A DNA stretch of 64,000 bases. It comes from Brachybacterium aquaticum (lineage in GTDB: Bacteria > Actinomycetota > Actinomycetes > Actinomycetales > Dermabacteraceae). Of this stretch, positions 23,963 through 32,151 are shown piece by piece. The stretch is from assembly GCF_014204755.1 (NCBI RefSeq), contig NZ_JACHLZ010000001.1, positions 1,798,001 through 1,862,000 of the forward strand. The letters are read 5' to 3'. How positions within the stretch are numbered: the stretch's first letter is position 1; each line of letters begins with the position of its first letter. The position numbers and the translations under genes are program-made. The notes under the pieces were generated by a model. The model was given only the letters and a program-made list of their open reading frames with translations. It searched no databases and was not told where the DNA came from.

Positions 23963-25440
23963 GCGCGGTGCGGGGCGCGCACCAGCGGCCAGGGGTCGTG
24001 CGCCTCGAGCTGGGCGGCGAGTGCGAGCAGCAGCAGGTCCTCGCCCGGGCGGGTCGCGCCGAGCTGGACGCCGAAGGGCAGCTCCACCCCGTCGACGACC
24101 TCGCGGTGCAGCGGCACCGCGATCGCGGCGGTGCCGAGCATGTTCCAGGTGCTGGTCCACGGTGTGAAGGCGCGCTGCGCGTCGAAGTCCTCGCCGCCGT
24201 CGGCGAGCTGGAGGGTCTCGGGCAGTGCGGGAGGTCCGGCGAGCGTCGGGGTGAGCACGGCGTCCAGGCCCTTGAAGGCCTCGAGAGTGCGCCGGGCGAG
24301 CATCTGCACGCCGCCGAGTGCGAGGGCCAGGTCCACCCCGGAGTAGGTGCGGCCCCGCTCCCGCAGCCAGCGGGTGAGCTCGAGCAGCTGTCCCTCCTGC
24401 TCCGCGGTGAGCGGGATGGTCGCCGCGCCCACGGTCCACAGGGGCATGAAAGCGGTCCAGTCCTCCGGGGTGAAGGGGGCGGGGATCTCCATGGTCTCGT
24501 GGCCGAGGTCGCGCAGCAGTGAGACGGCCCGCTCCAGTCCCGCGAGGGCGGCGGGGTGGACGTCGGTCTCGGCGGCGAGCGGCTCGCGCAGCACGCCGAT
24601 CCGCAGCCCAGCGGGCGCTGGACCGTGCTCGAGGTCCTCGAGGAAGGAGCCGGTGCGGGCAGGGGCGGGGGTCGCGTCCCCCGTACGGGGTCCTGCGATG
24701 AGGTCGAGGCCGGCGGCGACGTCGCGCACGCTGCGGGCGAGCACCCCGTCGGTCACGAGGCCCATGCCCTCGCTGCCGTGAGGGCCGGGCGAGACCAGGC
24801 CCCGGGAGGGCTTGATCCCGACGATGCCGCAGCACGCGGCGGGGATGCGGACGGAACCGCCGCCGTCGGAGCCGTGGGCGATCGGGACGGCACCGCTGAC
24901 GACGGCGGCCGCCGCACCGCCGCTGGAGCCGCCGGCGGTGCGTCGCAGGTCCCAGGGAGTGCGGGCGGGCGCTCCGGTCGCGGGCTCGGTGTAGCAGGGC
25001 ATGCCGAACTCGGGGGTGGTGGTCTTGCCGATCGTGAGCGTTCCGCCGTCGAGGATCCTCTGGGCCACGCCGTCGGTGACGGTCGCGATGTTCCCGCGCA
25101 GCGCGGCGGAGCCCGCCTCGAAGGGGGCGCCGGCAACCTGGGTGAGGTCCTTGATCGGCATCGGCACGCCGAGCAGGGGATGCGTCCGTGCGAGGTCCTC
25201 GAGTCCGCCGCGGTCGCGCGCCTGCGCGAGGGCGGCGGCGGCCTCGTCGGCCTGCCGACGGGTCAGGTCCTCCAGGACGTGGGCGTAGGCGCCGACCTCG
25301 GCGCCGACGGTGCGGGCGGCCGTCAGCGCGCTCTCGGCGAGCTCCCGCACGTCGAGGTCGCCGCGGCGGAGCGCCTCCGCGGTGTCGAGCGCGCCGAGGG
25401 GCTCCCCCGCGCCCGCTCCCCCCGCGCCCGGCGCGGTCAC
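23959..25440 (-). CDS. Amidase signature family hydrolase
   Basis: 493 aa. Ser-cisSer-Lys triad visible: Lys in PMPIKDLTQVAG, the cis-Ser in RRTAGGSSGGAAAAV, and the nucleophile in GSDGGGSVRIPAACCG. Sequence is complete to the C-terminal helix. Members hydrolyse amide bonds of many small molecules; nearby genes do not include gatB or gatC, so it is not the Glu-tRNA amidotransferase subunit. The start GTG overlaps the phosphatase stop as GTGA, and its stop overlaps the next start as ATGA. Confidence 0.92.
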   Translation of the reverse strand: MTAPGAGGAGAGEPLGALDTAEALRRGDLDVRELAESALTAARTVGAEVGAYAHVLEDLTRRQADEAAAALAQARDRGGLEDLARTHPLLGVPMPIKDLTQVAGAPFEAGSAALRGNIATVTDGVAQRILDGGTLTIGKTTTPEFGMPCYTEPATGAPARTPWDLRRTAGGSSGGAAAAVVSGAVPIAHGSDGGGSVRIPAACCGIVGIKPSRGLVSPGPHGSEGMGLVTDGVLARSVRDVAAGLDLIAGPRTGDATPAPARTGSFLEDLEHGPAPAGLRIGVLREPLAAETDVHPAALAGLERAVSLLRDLGHETMEIPAPFTPEDWTAFMPLWTVGAATIPLTAEQEGQLLELTRWLRERGRTYSGVDLALALGGVQMLARRTLEAFKGLDAVLTPTLAGPPALPETLQLADGGEDFDAQRAFTPWTSTWNMLGTAAIAVPLHREVVDGVELPFGVQLGATRPGEDLLLLALAAQLEAHDPWPLVRAPHRA

Positions 25441-25946
25441 GGGCGCCGTCCGGAGGTCTCGTCGGCCGCGAGCGCGGCGCGCACGTGGTCGAGGATGCCG
25501 GGCACGGACTCCTGGATCTGGTCCCAGGCGAGCTGGAAGTCGCTCTCGTCCCCGTACCAGGGGTCGCGGATGCCCGTGTCGGGGACGGGCTCGGGGGTGA
25601 AGTCGCGCACCATGCGCAGCCACTCCCCCGCCGCCTCCGCGCCGAGCACGCGCCGGATCGGGTCGACGTGGTCGTGGTCGAGCGCGAGGACGAGGTCCGC
25701 CGCGCGAAGCTCGTCCTCGTCCATGCGGCGGGCGCGGTGGGCGGAGGCGTCGATGTCGTGCTCGCGCAGGAGTGCCCCGGCGCGCGGGTCGATCGGGTTG
25801 CCGGCCTCCCAGCCGGTGGTCCCGGCCGAGGCCACCTCGACGCGGCCGGCGAGCCCCGCCTCCTCCACGGCCTCCGCCAGCGCGTACTCGGCCAGCGGTG
25901 AGCGGCAGATGTTGCCGGTGCAGACGGTGAGGATGCGGTAGGTCAA
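25437..25946 (-). CDS. Low-molecular-weight protein tyrosine phosphatase
   Basis: 169 aa. The catalytic P-loop VCTGNICRS (C-x5-R-S) is at the N terminus and the general acid is in RDPWYGDESDF. May dephosphorylate proteins or arginine-phosphate; the substrate is not evident. The most likely start is the TTG at 25946, which overlaps the GNAT stop as TTGA and places the P-loop at the usual distance from the N terminus. Its stop overlaps the amidase start as GTGA. Confidence 0.92.
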   Translation of the reverse strand: MTYRILTVCTGNICRSPLAEYALAEAVEEAGLAGRVEVASAGTTGWEAGNPIDPRAGALLREHDIDASAHRARRMDEDELRAADLVLALDHDHVDPIRRVLGAEAAGEWLRMVRDFTPEPVPDTGIRDPWYGDESDFQLAWDQIQESVPGILDHVRAALAADETSGRRP

Positions 25947-26254
25947 CGGTCGGTCTCCAGCAGGTCGGCGTACTCGGGATGGCGCTCGATGAATCCGCGC
26001 ACGAACCAGCAGGTCGGGCGGACGCGCATCCCCTTGGCGCGGATGTCCTCCAGCGCGAAGCGGACGATGGCGGAGCCGATGCCGCGCCCGGAGCGGTCCG
26101 GGGCGACCACGGTGGAGCGCAGATCGCGCACGTCGCCCTCGTCCTCATGGGCCAGGACGGCGACGACGGTCTCGTCCTCGTAGGCGGCGTAGCGGTCGCG
26201 GTCGTCGTCGTGGACCAGGCGCACCGCGTCCGGTCCGGCGGAGGTCTCATCCAT
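25943..26254 (-). CDS. GNAT-family N-acetyltransferase, short
   Basis: 103 aa. Acetyl-CoA-binding motif A is clear (VVAPDRSGRGIGSAIVRFALE, around residue 55). The C terminus is short, as in small single-domain GNATs. First gene of the overlapping operon with phosphatase, amidase and S4 protein. The ATG at 26254 lies seven bases after TACCGT on the minus strand, so a leaderless start is likely; the -10 overlaps that of the divergent DUF952 gene. Confidence 0.85.
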   Translation of the reverse strand: MDETSAGPDAVRLVHDDDRDRYAAYEDETVVAVLAHEDEGDVRDLRSTVVAPDRSGRGIGSAIVRFALEDIRAKGMRVRPTCWFVRGFIERHPEYADLLETDR

Positions 26255-26261
26255 GCCGGTC

Positions 26262-26271
26262 ACGGTACACT
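26262..26271. promoter_or_regulatory. Bidirectional promoter: two overlapping -10 elements
   Basis: The ten bases ACGGTACACT hold TACACT for the plus strand (26266-26271) and TACCGT for the minus strand (26267-26262). They share the central TA. Each hexamer is seven bases from its ATG (26279 plus, 26254 minus). Confidence 0.7.
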
Positions 26272-26278
26272 GCCGCTC

Positions 26279-26644
26279 ATGCCCGCGCCCCTGATCTGGC
26301 ACATCACCGAGCTGGCCGCCTGGGAGGCGGCCGTCCCGGCGGGCGTCTACACCCGCGCGACCCGCGGGAAGGACCTGGCCGATGAGGGCTTCCTCCACGC
26401 CTCCTGGCCCGAGCAGGTCTCCAAGGTCGCCAAGCGCATCTACCCCGACCGCCCCTCGGACCTCGTGATCCTCGAGATCGACGTGGCCCGGGTCGAGGCG
26501 GCCGGCATCGCGGTGGACATCGAGGCGGACCGCGACGGGAAGGGCCGCGGGTACCCGCACATCATGGGTCCGCTGCCGGTCAGCGCCGTGGTGCGCCTGC
26601 GCCGCACCAAGTGGATCGGCCGGGAGTTCGTCGTCGTCGCCTGA
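26279..26644 (+). CDS. DUF952 family protein
   Basis: 121 aa. Contains the family pattern: WHITE at the N terminus, LADEGFLHASWPEQV, a central EIDVARV strand and GYPHIMGPLPVSAVVRL. Members are small ADP-ribosyltransferase-like fold proteins without an established function. TACACT seven bases upstream of the ATG predicts a leaderless mRNA, from a promoter shared with the divergent GNAT operon. Confidence 0.88.
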   Translation: MPAPLIWHITELAAWEAAVPAGVYTRATRGKDLADEGFLHASWPEQVSKVAKRIYPDRPSDLVILEIDVARVEAAGIAVDIEADRDGKGRGYPHIMGPLPVSAVVRLRRTKWIGREFVVVA

Positions 26645-26714
26645 GTCCGGCCCCGTCGGCCGCCCTGCGGGGAATGTCCTGGTCACCCGTCCGGGAACGG
26701 ACGTACCATCGGGC

Positions 26715-27350
26715 ATGGCCAGATCCTCCCACTCCGCGAAGTACCTCGACATCCACCCCGAGGACCCGCAGCCGCGCCTGATCGACCAGGCCGTCGCCGC
26801 GCTCGAGGACGGGGGCCTGATCGCCTACCCCACCGACTCCTGCTACGCGCTGGGGTGCCGGCTCGGGGACGTCGACGGGCTCGAGCGGATCCGACGGATC
26901 CGCCAGGTCGGCAAGGACCACCACTTCACGCTGGTGTGCGCGGACTTCTCGCAGCTGGGCCAGTACGTGCTGGTCTCCAACCCCGTGTTCCGCCTGGTGA
27001 AGAACTCGACCCCGGGGCCGTACACCTTCATCCTCCCGGCCACCCGCGAGGTGCCGCGCAAGATGTCCCATCCCAAGAAGCACACCGTCGGCGTGCGCAT
27101 CCCCGACCACCGGGTCGCCCATGCGCTGGTGGAGGCGCTCGGCGAGCCGATCGTGTCCTCGACCCTGCTGCTGCCGGGGCAGGTGGACCCGCCCGCGGAG
27201 GGCTGGATCGTCCAGGACCTGCTCGACGAGCAGCTGGACGTCATCATCGACTCCGGCGAGGTGGGCATCGAGCCGACCACGGTGGTGGACCTCTCCGGCG
27301 GCGACCTGGTGATCGCCCGCGAGGGTGCCGGCGACGTCAGCCGTTTCTGA
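26715..27350 (+). CDS. YciO/Sua5/YrdC-family protein
   Basis: 211 aa, single YrdC domain with the nucleotide/carbamoyl-binding start LIAYPTDSCYALGC, HHFTLVCADFSQLGQY, NSTPGPYTFILPAT and GEPIVSSTLLLP. It is closest in pattern to E. coli YciO rather than to the essential TsaC, so a role in tRNA t6A synthesis is possible but not assured. TACCAT (26704-26709) is five bases before the ATG. Confidence 0.9.
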   Translation: MARSSHSAKYLDIHPEDPQPRLIDQAVAALEDGGLIAYPTDSCYALGCRLGDVDGLERIRRIRQVGKDHHFTLVCADFSQLGQYVLVSNPVFRLVKNSTPGPYTFILPATREVPRKMSHPKKHTVGVRIPDHRVAHALVEALGEPIVSSTLLLPGQVDPPAEGWIVQDLLDEQLDVIIDSGEVGIEPTTVVDLSGGDLVIAREGAGDVSRF

Positions 27351-27356
27351 GCCCCG

Positions 27357-28670
27357 TCAGTCCCGCGCGACCCGCCGACGGGGGCTGAGCACCCCGGAGA
27401 ACACGAGGATCCCCAGCGCGTACAGCGGCACCATCCACAGCGCGTAGCGCAGGGTGAGGGCGTCGGCGAGGGCGCCGACCAGCGGCGGGGTGAGGAAGAA
27501 GCCGAGCCGGGCGAACCAGCCCACCACCGTGATGCCCACGCCGTGCGGCACGCCGGGCAGGTCGTCGGCGGCGCGGTAGGCCGCGGGGAACAGGGTCGCG
27601 ATGCCCCAGCCGGCGGCGGCGAAGCCGAGCACGGCGGTGGCCGGGGTGGGGACCAGCAGGGTGAGGCCCATGCCGGCCATCGCCACGAGCGCGCCGATGC
27701 GGGCGGTGAGGCGGTCCCCAAGCCGGTCCACGACGGCGTCGCCGGTGAAGCGGCCGATGGTCTGCGCGCCCTGGAGGGCGACGAAGGCCATGCCGGCCAG
27801 GAACGGGGTCGCATCGAAGGTGGAGCGCATGAACAGTGCGCCCCAGGTGCTGCCGGCGTCCTCGGTGGACCCGGCGAAGACGAGCACCATGCCGAGGGCC
27901 ACCACGAGCCCGAGCGAGCGCAGGCTCATCCCGGCGATGGGCCGGCCCGGCCCGGCCGGCTCGGCCGGCTCGGCCGGGATCCCGGCGGCGGAGGCGGCCG
28001 ACGGGGAGGCGGCGGCGGGAGCGTCGGCCGATGGGGGCGCGGCGGCGGGCGTGCGCTCGGTGGCGTCGTGCCCGGGCAGCAGGAAGCGGAAGGACCCCGC
28101 GGCGAGCGCTCCGAAGACGACCAGGCCGATCAGCCCCTGCGCCCACAGCGGCAGTCCGACCTGGGCCGCGGCGGCGCCGAGCAGGCCTCCCGTGACCGCA
28201 CCGAGAGACCACCAGCCGTGGTAGCTGTTCATGATCGAGCGGCGGTAGCGCCGCTCCACTCGCATGCCGTGCGCGTTCATGGAGATGTCGGTGATCGCGT
28301 CGGCCGCCTGCGCGATCATCAGGGCGAGGGTGAGCCACAGCCAGGAGCCGGAGAGGTAGATCGCCAGGTGCGAGGTGGAGGCGATCAGCTGGAAGAGCAC
28401 GCTGATCCGCGCCGAGCCGTGGCGGGACATGAGCCGGGCGGCGAACAGGCCCGCGAGGAGTCCGCCGATCGGGCCGATGCCGACGGCGAGTCCGAAGGCG
28501 GTGTTGGTCAGCCCGATCGTGTCCACCAGCTCCGGGTAACGGGGCAGGATCGCGCAGAACGAGGCGCCGTTGAGGAAGAAGATCAGCGAGACAGCCCAGC
28601 GGGCGCGGCGCGCGTCGGTCGGGACGGCGGGGCGCAGGGAGTCGTCGTCGGATGGGGCGTGAGCGTTCAC
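27357..28670 (-). CDS. MFS transporter
   Basis: 437 aa with about twelve hydrophobic segments. The central loop between TM6 and TM7 is long and Ala/Pro-rich (about residues 205-245). The loop after TM2 reads ARLMSRHGSAR, a variant of the MFS loop motif. Resembles FucP/YbjJ-type sugar or efflux permeases; substrate unknown. GTG start at 28670. It diverges from deoD, so a nucleoside or sugar is conceivable, but this is weak. It converges with yciO without a clear terminator. Confidence 0.88.
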   Translation of the reverse strand: MNAHAPSDDDSLRPAVPTDARRARWAVSLIFFLNGASFCAILPRYPELVDTIGLTNTAFGLAVGIGPIGGLLAGLFAARLMSRHGSARISVLFQLIASTSHLAIYLSGSWLWLTLALMIAQAADAITDISMNAHGMRVERRYRRSIMNSYHGWWSLGAVTGGLLGAAAAQVGLPLWAQGLIGLVVFGALAAGSFRFLLPGHDATERTPAAAPPSADAPAAASPSAASAAGIPAEPAEPAGPGRPIAGMSLRSLGLVVALGMVLVFAGSTEDAGSTWGALFMRSTFDATPFLAGMAFVALQGAQTIGRFTGDAVVDRLGDRLTARIGALVAMAGMGLTLLVPTPATAVLGFAAAGWGIATLFPAAYRAADDLPGVPHGVGITVVGWFARLGFFLTPPLVGALADALTLRYALWMVPLYALGILVFSGVLSPRRRVARD

Positions 28671-28737
28671 GAGAACTCATTGTCCGGGACGGAGGGGCCT
28701 GCGTCGACCTGCCCGCCCCGCGCCGTACCCTGTGGCC

Positions 28738-29469
28738 ATGTCGACCCACATCGGTGCCGCTCCCGGCCAGATCGCCCCTCACGTCCTCATGCCCGGCGAC
28801 CCCTACCGCGCGCGGTGGATCGCCGAGACCTTCCTCGAGGACCCCGTCCAGTACAACGACGTGCGCGGGATGCTCGGGTACACCGGCACCTACGCCGGGG
28901 TGCGCGTGTCCGCGCAGGGCTCCGGGATGGGCCAGCCGTCGCTCGCGATCTACGCGCACGAGCTGTTCGCCGAGTACGACGTGGAGACGATCGTCCGGGT
29001 CGGCACCTGCGGCGGGCTCTCGGACGCGGTGAAGGTGCGCGACGTGGTGCTCGGCGTCGCCGCCTCCACCGACTCGGCGATGAACGTGCCCCGCTTCGGG
29101 CACGTCTCCTTCGCCCCCGCGGCGGACTTCACCCTCGCGAGGATCGCCGCGGAGGTCGCCGAGGAGCGGCTGGTGGACCTGGTCGCGGGCGGGCTGTTCT
29201 CCTCCGACCAGTTCTACAACCCCGACCCGGACATCGCCCGCACCCTCGCGGGCTACGGGGTGCTCGGCGTGGAGATGGAGGCGGCGGCGCTGTACACCCT
29301 CGCCGCGCAGCACTCCCGCCGCGCGCTAGCGCTCTGCACGGTCTCGGACCACCTGCTCACCGGTGAGGAGACCAGCGCCCAGGAGCGCCAGGAGACCTTC
29401 GAGGACATGATCGTGGTGGCGCTGGAGTCGATCGTGCGCCTGGAGCGCGCCCAGAACCGGCAGGGCTGA
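28738..29469 (+). CDS. deoD: Purine-nucleoside phosphorylase, DeoD type
   Basis: Phosphorolysis of purine (deoxy)ribonucleosides in salvage. The protein is 243 aa. The classical N terminus (MSTHIGAAPGQIAPHVLMPG) fixes the ATG at 28738; the GTG six bases upstream is less likely. IVRVGTCGGL, GVEMEAAALY and the catalytic Asp in TVSDHLLTGE are intact. TACCCT (28726-28731) six bases upstream predicts a leaderless mRNA. Ends at a 17-bp perfect hairpin. Confidence 0.97.
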   Translation: MSTHIGAAPGQIAPHVLMPGDPYRARWIAETFLEDPVQYNDVRGMLGYTGTYAGVRVSAQGSGMGQPSLAIYAHELFAEYDVETIVRVGTCGGLSDAVKVRDVVLGVAASTDSAMNVPRFGHVSFAPAADFTLARIAAEVAEERLVDLVAGGLFSSDQFYNPDPDIARTLAGYGVLGVEMEAAALYTLAAQHSRRALALCTVSDHLLTGEETSAQERQETFEDMIVVALESIVRLERAQNRQG

Positions 29470-29496
29470 CCTCCCCGGGACGGGACCGGCATGACG

Positions 29497-29535
29497 CGAT
29501 CGTGCCCGGCAGCTGCGGGCTGCCGGGCACGATCG
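29497..29535. terminator. Terminator after deoD
   Basis: Perfect 17-bp stem (29497-29513 with 29519-29535), 5-base loop, between convergent genes; can act on both strands. Confidence 0.85.
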
Positions 29536-29558
29536 GAGGGTTCTGGGGAGCGCGGGGC

Positions 29559-29798
29559 TCAGGTGAGGAAGCGCGGCACCAGGTCGAAGGTGCAGAACAG
29601 CGCCACCAGGCACATGGCCAGACCGCCGAGGAAGGTGGCGACCGTGAACAGGCTCATCACGTACAGGCCGGCGGCGAAGAGACCGAACAGCACGAGGAAG
29701 AGCACCACCGACAGGACCACGCTGTTGCCCTGCGAGGTCACGTTGTCGTCCTGGCGCTCCTGCGCGCGGGGCGCGTCCGCGACATGGTTGTTGCTCAT
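29559..29798 (-). CDS. Small two-helix membrane protein
   Basis: 79 aa. A polar N terminus (about 28 residues) is followed by two hydrophobic segments with little loop between them (SVVLSVVLFLVLFGLFAAGL and FLGGLAMCLVALFCTF). AAAGAGG-like purines precede the ATG. No family recognised. Codon use matches neighbours, so it is probably real. Confidence 0.7.
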   Translation of the reverse strand: MSNNHVADAPRAQERQDDNVTSQGNSVVLSVVLFLVLFGLFAAGLYVMSLFTVATFLGGLAMCLVALFCTFDLVPRFLT

Positions 29799-29886
29799 GC
29801 TGCCTCTTTCCTGACTCTCCCGGCATGCGATGCCGGTGCTGCGGCGTCTTGGCACCCGCCATCAGGTGCGGGCGACCAGGACCATC

Positions 29887-30630
29887 CTAGACCAGCGCAC
29901 GAGTGCTCGCGGTCGTGTCCCGGTGGCGGATCGCCGTGAGCAGCACCTCGAACACCGCCGCGCCGCTCGCCCCGTCGATCTCGGGGTGCCACTGCACCCC
30001 GATCACGCCGGAGCCGGTCTCCGCCTCGACCGCGAGCGCCAGCCCGGAGTCGTGGCGGGCGACGACGCGCAGGTCGCCCGCGACCTCGCGGATGCCCTGG
30101 TGGTGGTAGGCGGTGACCTGGGCGCGGGTGCCGAGGGCGAGGGCCAGGTCGCTGGCCGCGTCGATCCCGGTCTCCACGGCGGTCGGGGCCTGGCCGGTCA
30201 GCGGATGCGCGGGCAGGTCCTCGGGCAGGTGGCGGTGCAGGGAGCCGCCCTCGGCGACGACGATGATCTGCAGGCCGCGGCAGATGCCGAGCACCGGCAC
30301 GCCGACGCGGCGGGCGGCGCGGTACAGCGCGGTCTCGAAGGCGTCGCGCTCGGGGTCCGGGGTCATGTCGGTGGGCAGCGCGTCCTCGCCGAAGGCAGCG
30401 GGGTCGAGGTCGGTGCCACCGGTGAGGACCAGGCCGTCGAGCTCGGCGAGCTCCTCGTCGGTCCAGGGCTCCTGCGGGGAGAGGACTACGGGGCGGGCGC
30501 CGGCCTCGCGCAGGGCGCGCACGTAGTGCTCGTTGACGACCACGGCCTCGTGTCCAGCCCATGCACCGGACATCATGGTGCGGGTCCCCGCGGTCACGCC
30601 GATGAGCGGGCGACGAGTGCGCTGCGCCAT
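29887..30630 (-). CDS. Class I glutamine amidotransferase-like hydrolase (gamma-glutamyl-GABA hydrolase family, C26)
   Basis: 247 aa. Nucleophile Cys in LGICRGLQI, catalytic His in QWHPEID, N-terminal PLIGVTAG and LTGGTDLDPAAFGE are typical of PuuD-like enzymes that hydrolyse gamma-glutamyl amides such as gamma-Glu-GABA. No other putrescine catabolic gene is nearby, so the substrate is uncertain. AAAGGA seven bases before the ATG. Confidence 0.9.
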   Translation of the reverse strand: MAQRTRRPLIGVTAGTRTMMSGAWAGHEAVVVNEHYVRALREAGARPVVLSPQEPWTDEELAELDGLVLTGGTDLDPAAFGEDALPTDMTPDPERDAFETALYRAARRVGVPVLGICRGLQIIVVAEGGSLHRHLPEDLPAHPLTGQAPTAVETGIDAASDLALALGTRAQVTAYHHQGIREVAGDLRVVARHDSGLALAVEAETGSGVIGVQWHPEIDGASGAAVFEVLLTAIRHRDTTASTRALV

Positions 30631-30730
30631 GATGTTGTCCTTTCCGCAGTGGAGCCGTGATCGTGCCGCCGTGCGGCGACAGGACACAGTCCACCCCGCC
30701 CGGGGGTGTGCGGGCGAGCTGTGTGGCGGA

Positions 30731-30779
30731 ATGTGACGAGCGGGCTGTGACGAGCGGGCTGTGACAGCGCAGGCTGTCA
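30731..30779. repeat. 14-bp tandem repeat ending in a hairpin
   Basis: TGTGACGAGCGGGC occurs twice in tandem (30731-30744, 30745-30758) and is followed by a diverged third copy that contains GTGACAGC-GCAG-GCTGTCAC (30760-30779), an 8-bp stem. It lies downstream of the MgtA-like gene on its strand and may end its transcript. Confidence 0.6.
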
Positions 30780-30809
30780 CGGCGCGGGTGCGCCCTCCCC
30801 CGCCGGTGC

Positions 30810-31952
30810 TCAGTGCGCGGCGACGCGCTCGTGCTCGCGGATGGCCTGCAGGTAGTAGCCGCGCAGCTGCTCGGCGAGGACCGGCCAGGTGCGCTTGCGC
30901 ACCGACTCGAGGGCGGCGGCGCCGAAGGCGAGGCGCTTGGCGTCGTCGAACAGGAGGTCGCCGGCGCGGTCGCGCAGCTCGTCGAGCATGCCCGGGGTGT
31001 ACAGCCAGCCGGTGCGGCTGGGGGTGACCAGGTCCACCGGTCCGCCGCGGCGAGGGGCGATGACGGGCAGCCCGGAGGCCATGGCCTCCTGGATGGTCTG
31101 TCCGAAGGTCTCCAGCTCGCCGGGGTGGACGAAGAGGTCGGCGCTGGCGAGGTGCGCGGCGAGGTCTGTGCCGGAGCGGAAGCCGGCGAAGCGGGCGCGG
31201 GGCATCTCGCGCCGCAGCATCTCGCGCTCGGGACCGTCGCCCACGATCAGCAGGCGCACGCCGGGCATGTCGTGGAGGACCTTCAGGTCCGCGACCTGCT
31301 TCTCCGGGGCGAGGCGCCCCACGTAGACCACGAGCCTCTCCCCCGGCTCGGCGTACTTCGCGCGCAGATTCTCGCTGCGCAGGCTCGGGGAGAACAGGGA
31401 CGTGTCCACGCCGCGGCGCCACAGGTCCACCCGCTCGATGCCGTGCTCGATCAGCTGGTCCCGGGTGGCGGTGGAGGGGGCGAGGTTGAGGGTGGCGCGG
31501 TTGTGCACGTCGCGCAGGAGCTGCCAGGAGGCGCTCTCGAGGAAGGGCATGCCGTAGCGGGCGGTGTAGCCCGGGATGTCGGTCTGGTAGATCGCGACCG
31601 TGGGCACGCCCGACTTCTGCGCGGCGACCACGGCGCGGCCGCCGAGGATCGTCGGCGAGGCGAGGTGGATGACGTCGGGCGCGAACTCGTCGATCCGGCG
31701 ACGCAGGGAGGTGGCGCTCGTGGTGGCGATCCGGACCTCGGCGTAGCCCGGCATAGGGGCCGACGCGATGCGGCGCACCCGCACCTTGCGCCCGCAGGAG
31801 GTGCGCAGGTGCTTGTCGGCCCCCGGCCACTGCGGGGCGATGATCCCGAGATCATCGCCGGCGGCGGCGAAGTGGTCGACGACCCGGAGCACCGAATTGG
31901 TGACCCCGTTCATGTGCGGCAGGAAGGACTCGGTGACGACTAGGATCCTCAC
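30810..31952 (-). CDS. GT4 glycosyltransferase, MgtA-like (alpha-mannosyltransferase)
   Basis: 380 aa GT-B enzyme. The N terminus RILVVTESFLPHMNGVTNSV and the middle segment YQTDIPGYTARYGMPF match actinobacterial MgtA, which adds mannose to a glycosyl-diacylglycerol anchor. The nucleotide-sugar site GDGPEREML and the E-x7-E motif (GELETFGQTIQEAMASGLPV) are intact. I start at the GTG 31952 because it gives the family N terminus; a longer in-frame extension upstream is repetitive and Arg/Pro-rich. Substrate assignment is by similarity of pattern only. A 19-bp triple repeat lies upstream. Confidence 0.85.
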   Translation of the reverse strand: MRILVVTESFLPHMNGVTNSVLRVVDHFAAAGDDLGIIAPQWPGADKHLRTSCGRKVRVRRIASAPMPGYAEVRIATTSATSLRRRIDEFAPDVIHLASPTILGGRAVVAAQKSGVPTVAIYQTDIPGYTARYGMPFLESASWQLLRDVHNRATLNLAPSTATRDQLIEHGIERVDLWRRGVDTSLFSPSLRSENLRAKYAEPGERLVVYVGRLAPEKQVADLKVLHDMPGVRLLIVGDGPEREMLRREMPRARFAGFRSGTDLAAHLASADLFVHPGELETFGQTIQEAMASGLPVIAPRRGGPVDLVTPSRTGWLYTPGMLDELRDRAGDLLFDDAKRLAFGAAALESVRKRTWPVLAEQLRGYYLQAIREHERVAAH

Positions 31953-32049
31953 GCCCTCGATGATCCGCTCCCCGTCCTGCCACCGCGCCACCGGGGCGTG
32001 ACGCGTCGTCGACGCTCCGGTGAACTCTTGGCCGGGCCGACGGGGCGCG

Positions 32050-32106
32050 GACGCGCGAGGAGGGAGAAGACGCGCGAGGAGGGAGAAGACGCGCGAGGAG
32101 GGAGAG
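32050..32106. repeat. Three tandem 19-bp repeats
   Basis: GACGCGCGAGGAGGGAGAA is present three times head to tail (32050-32068, 32069-32087, 32088-32106; last base differs). The array fills the gap between the MgtA-like and MetE-like genes. Copy number may vary between strains. Confidence 0.9.
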
Positions 32107-32151
32107 GGCGCGACACCCTCCCCCTCCCGGCTCACACCTGCGGCCGCGACC

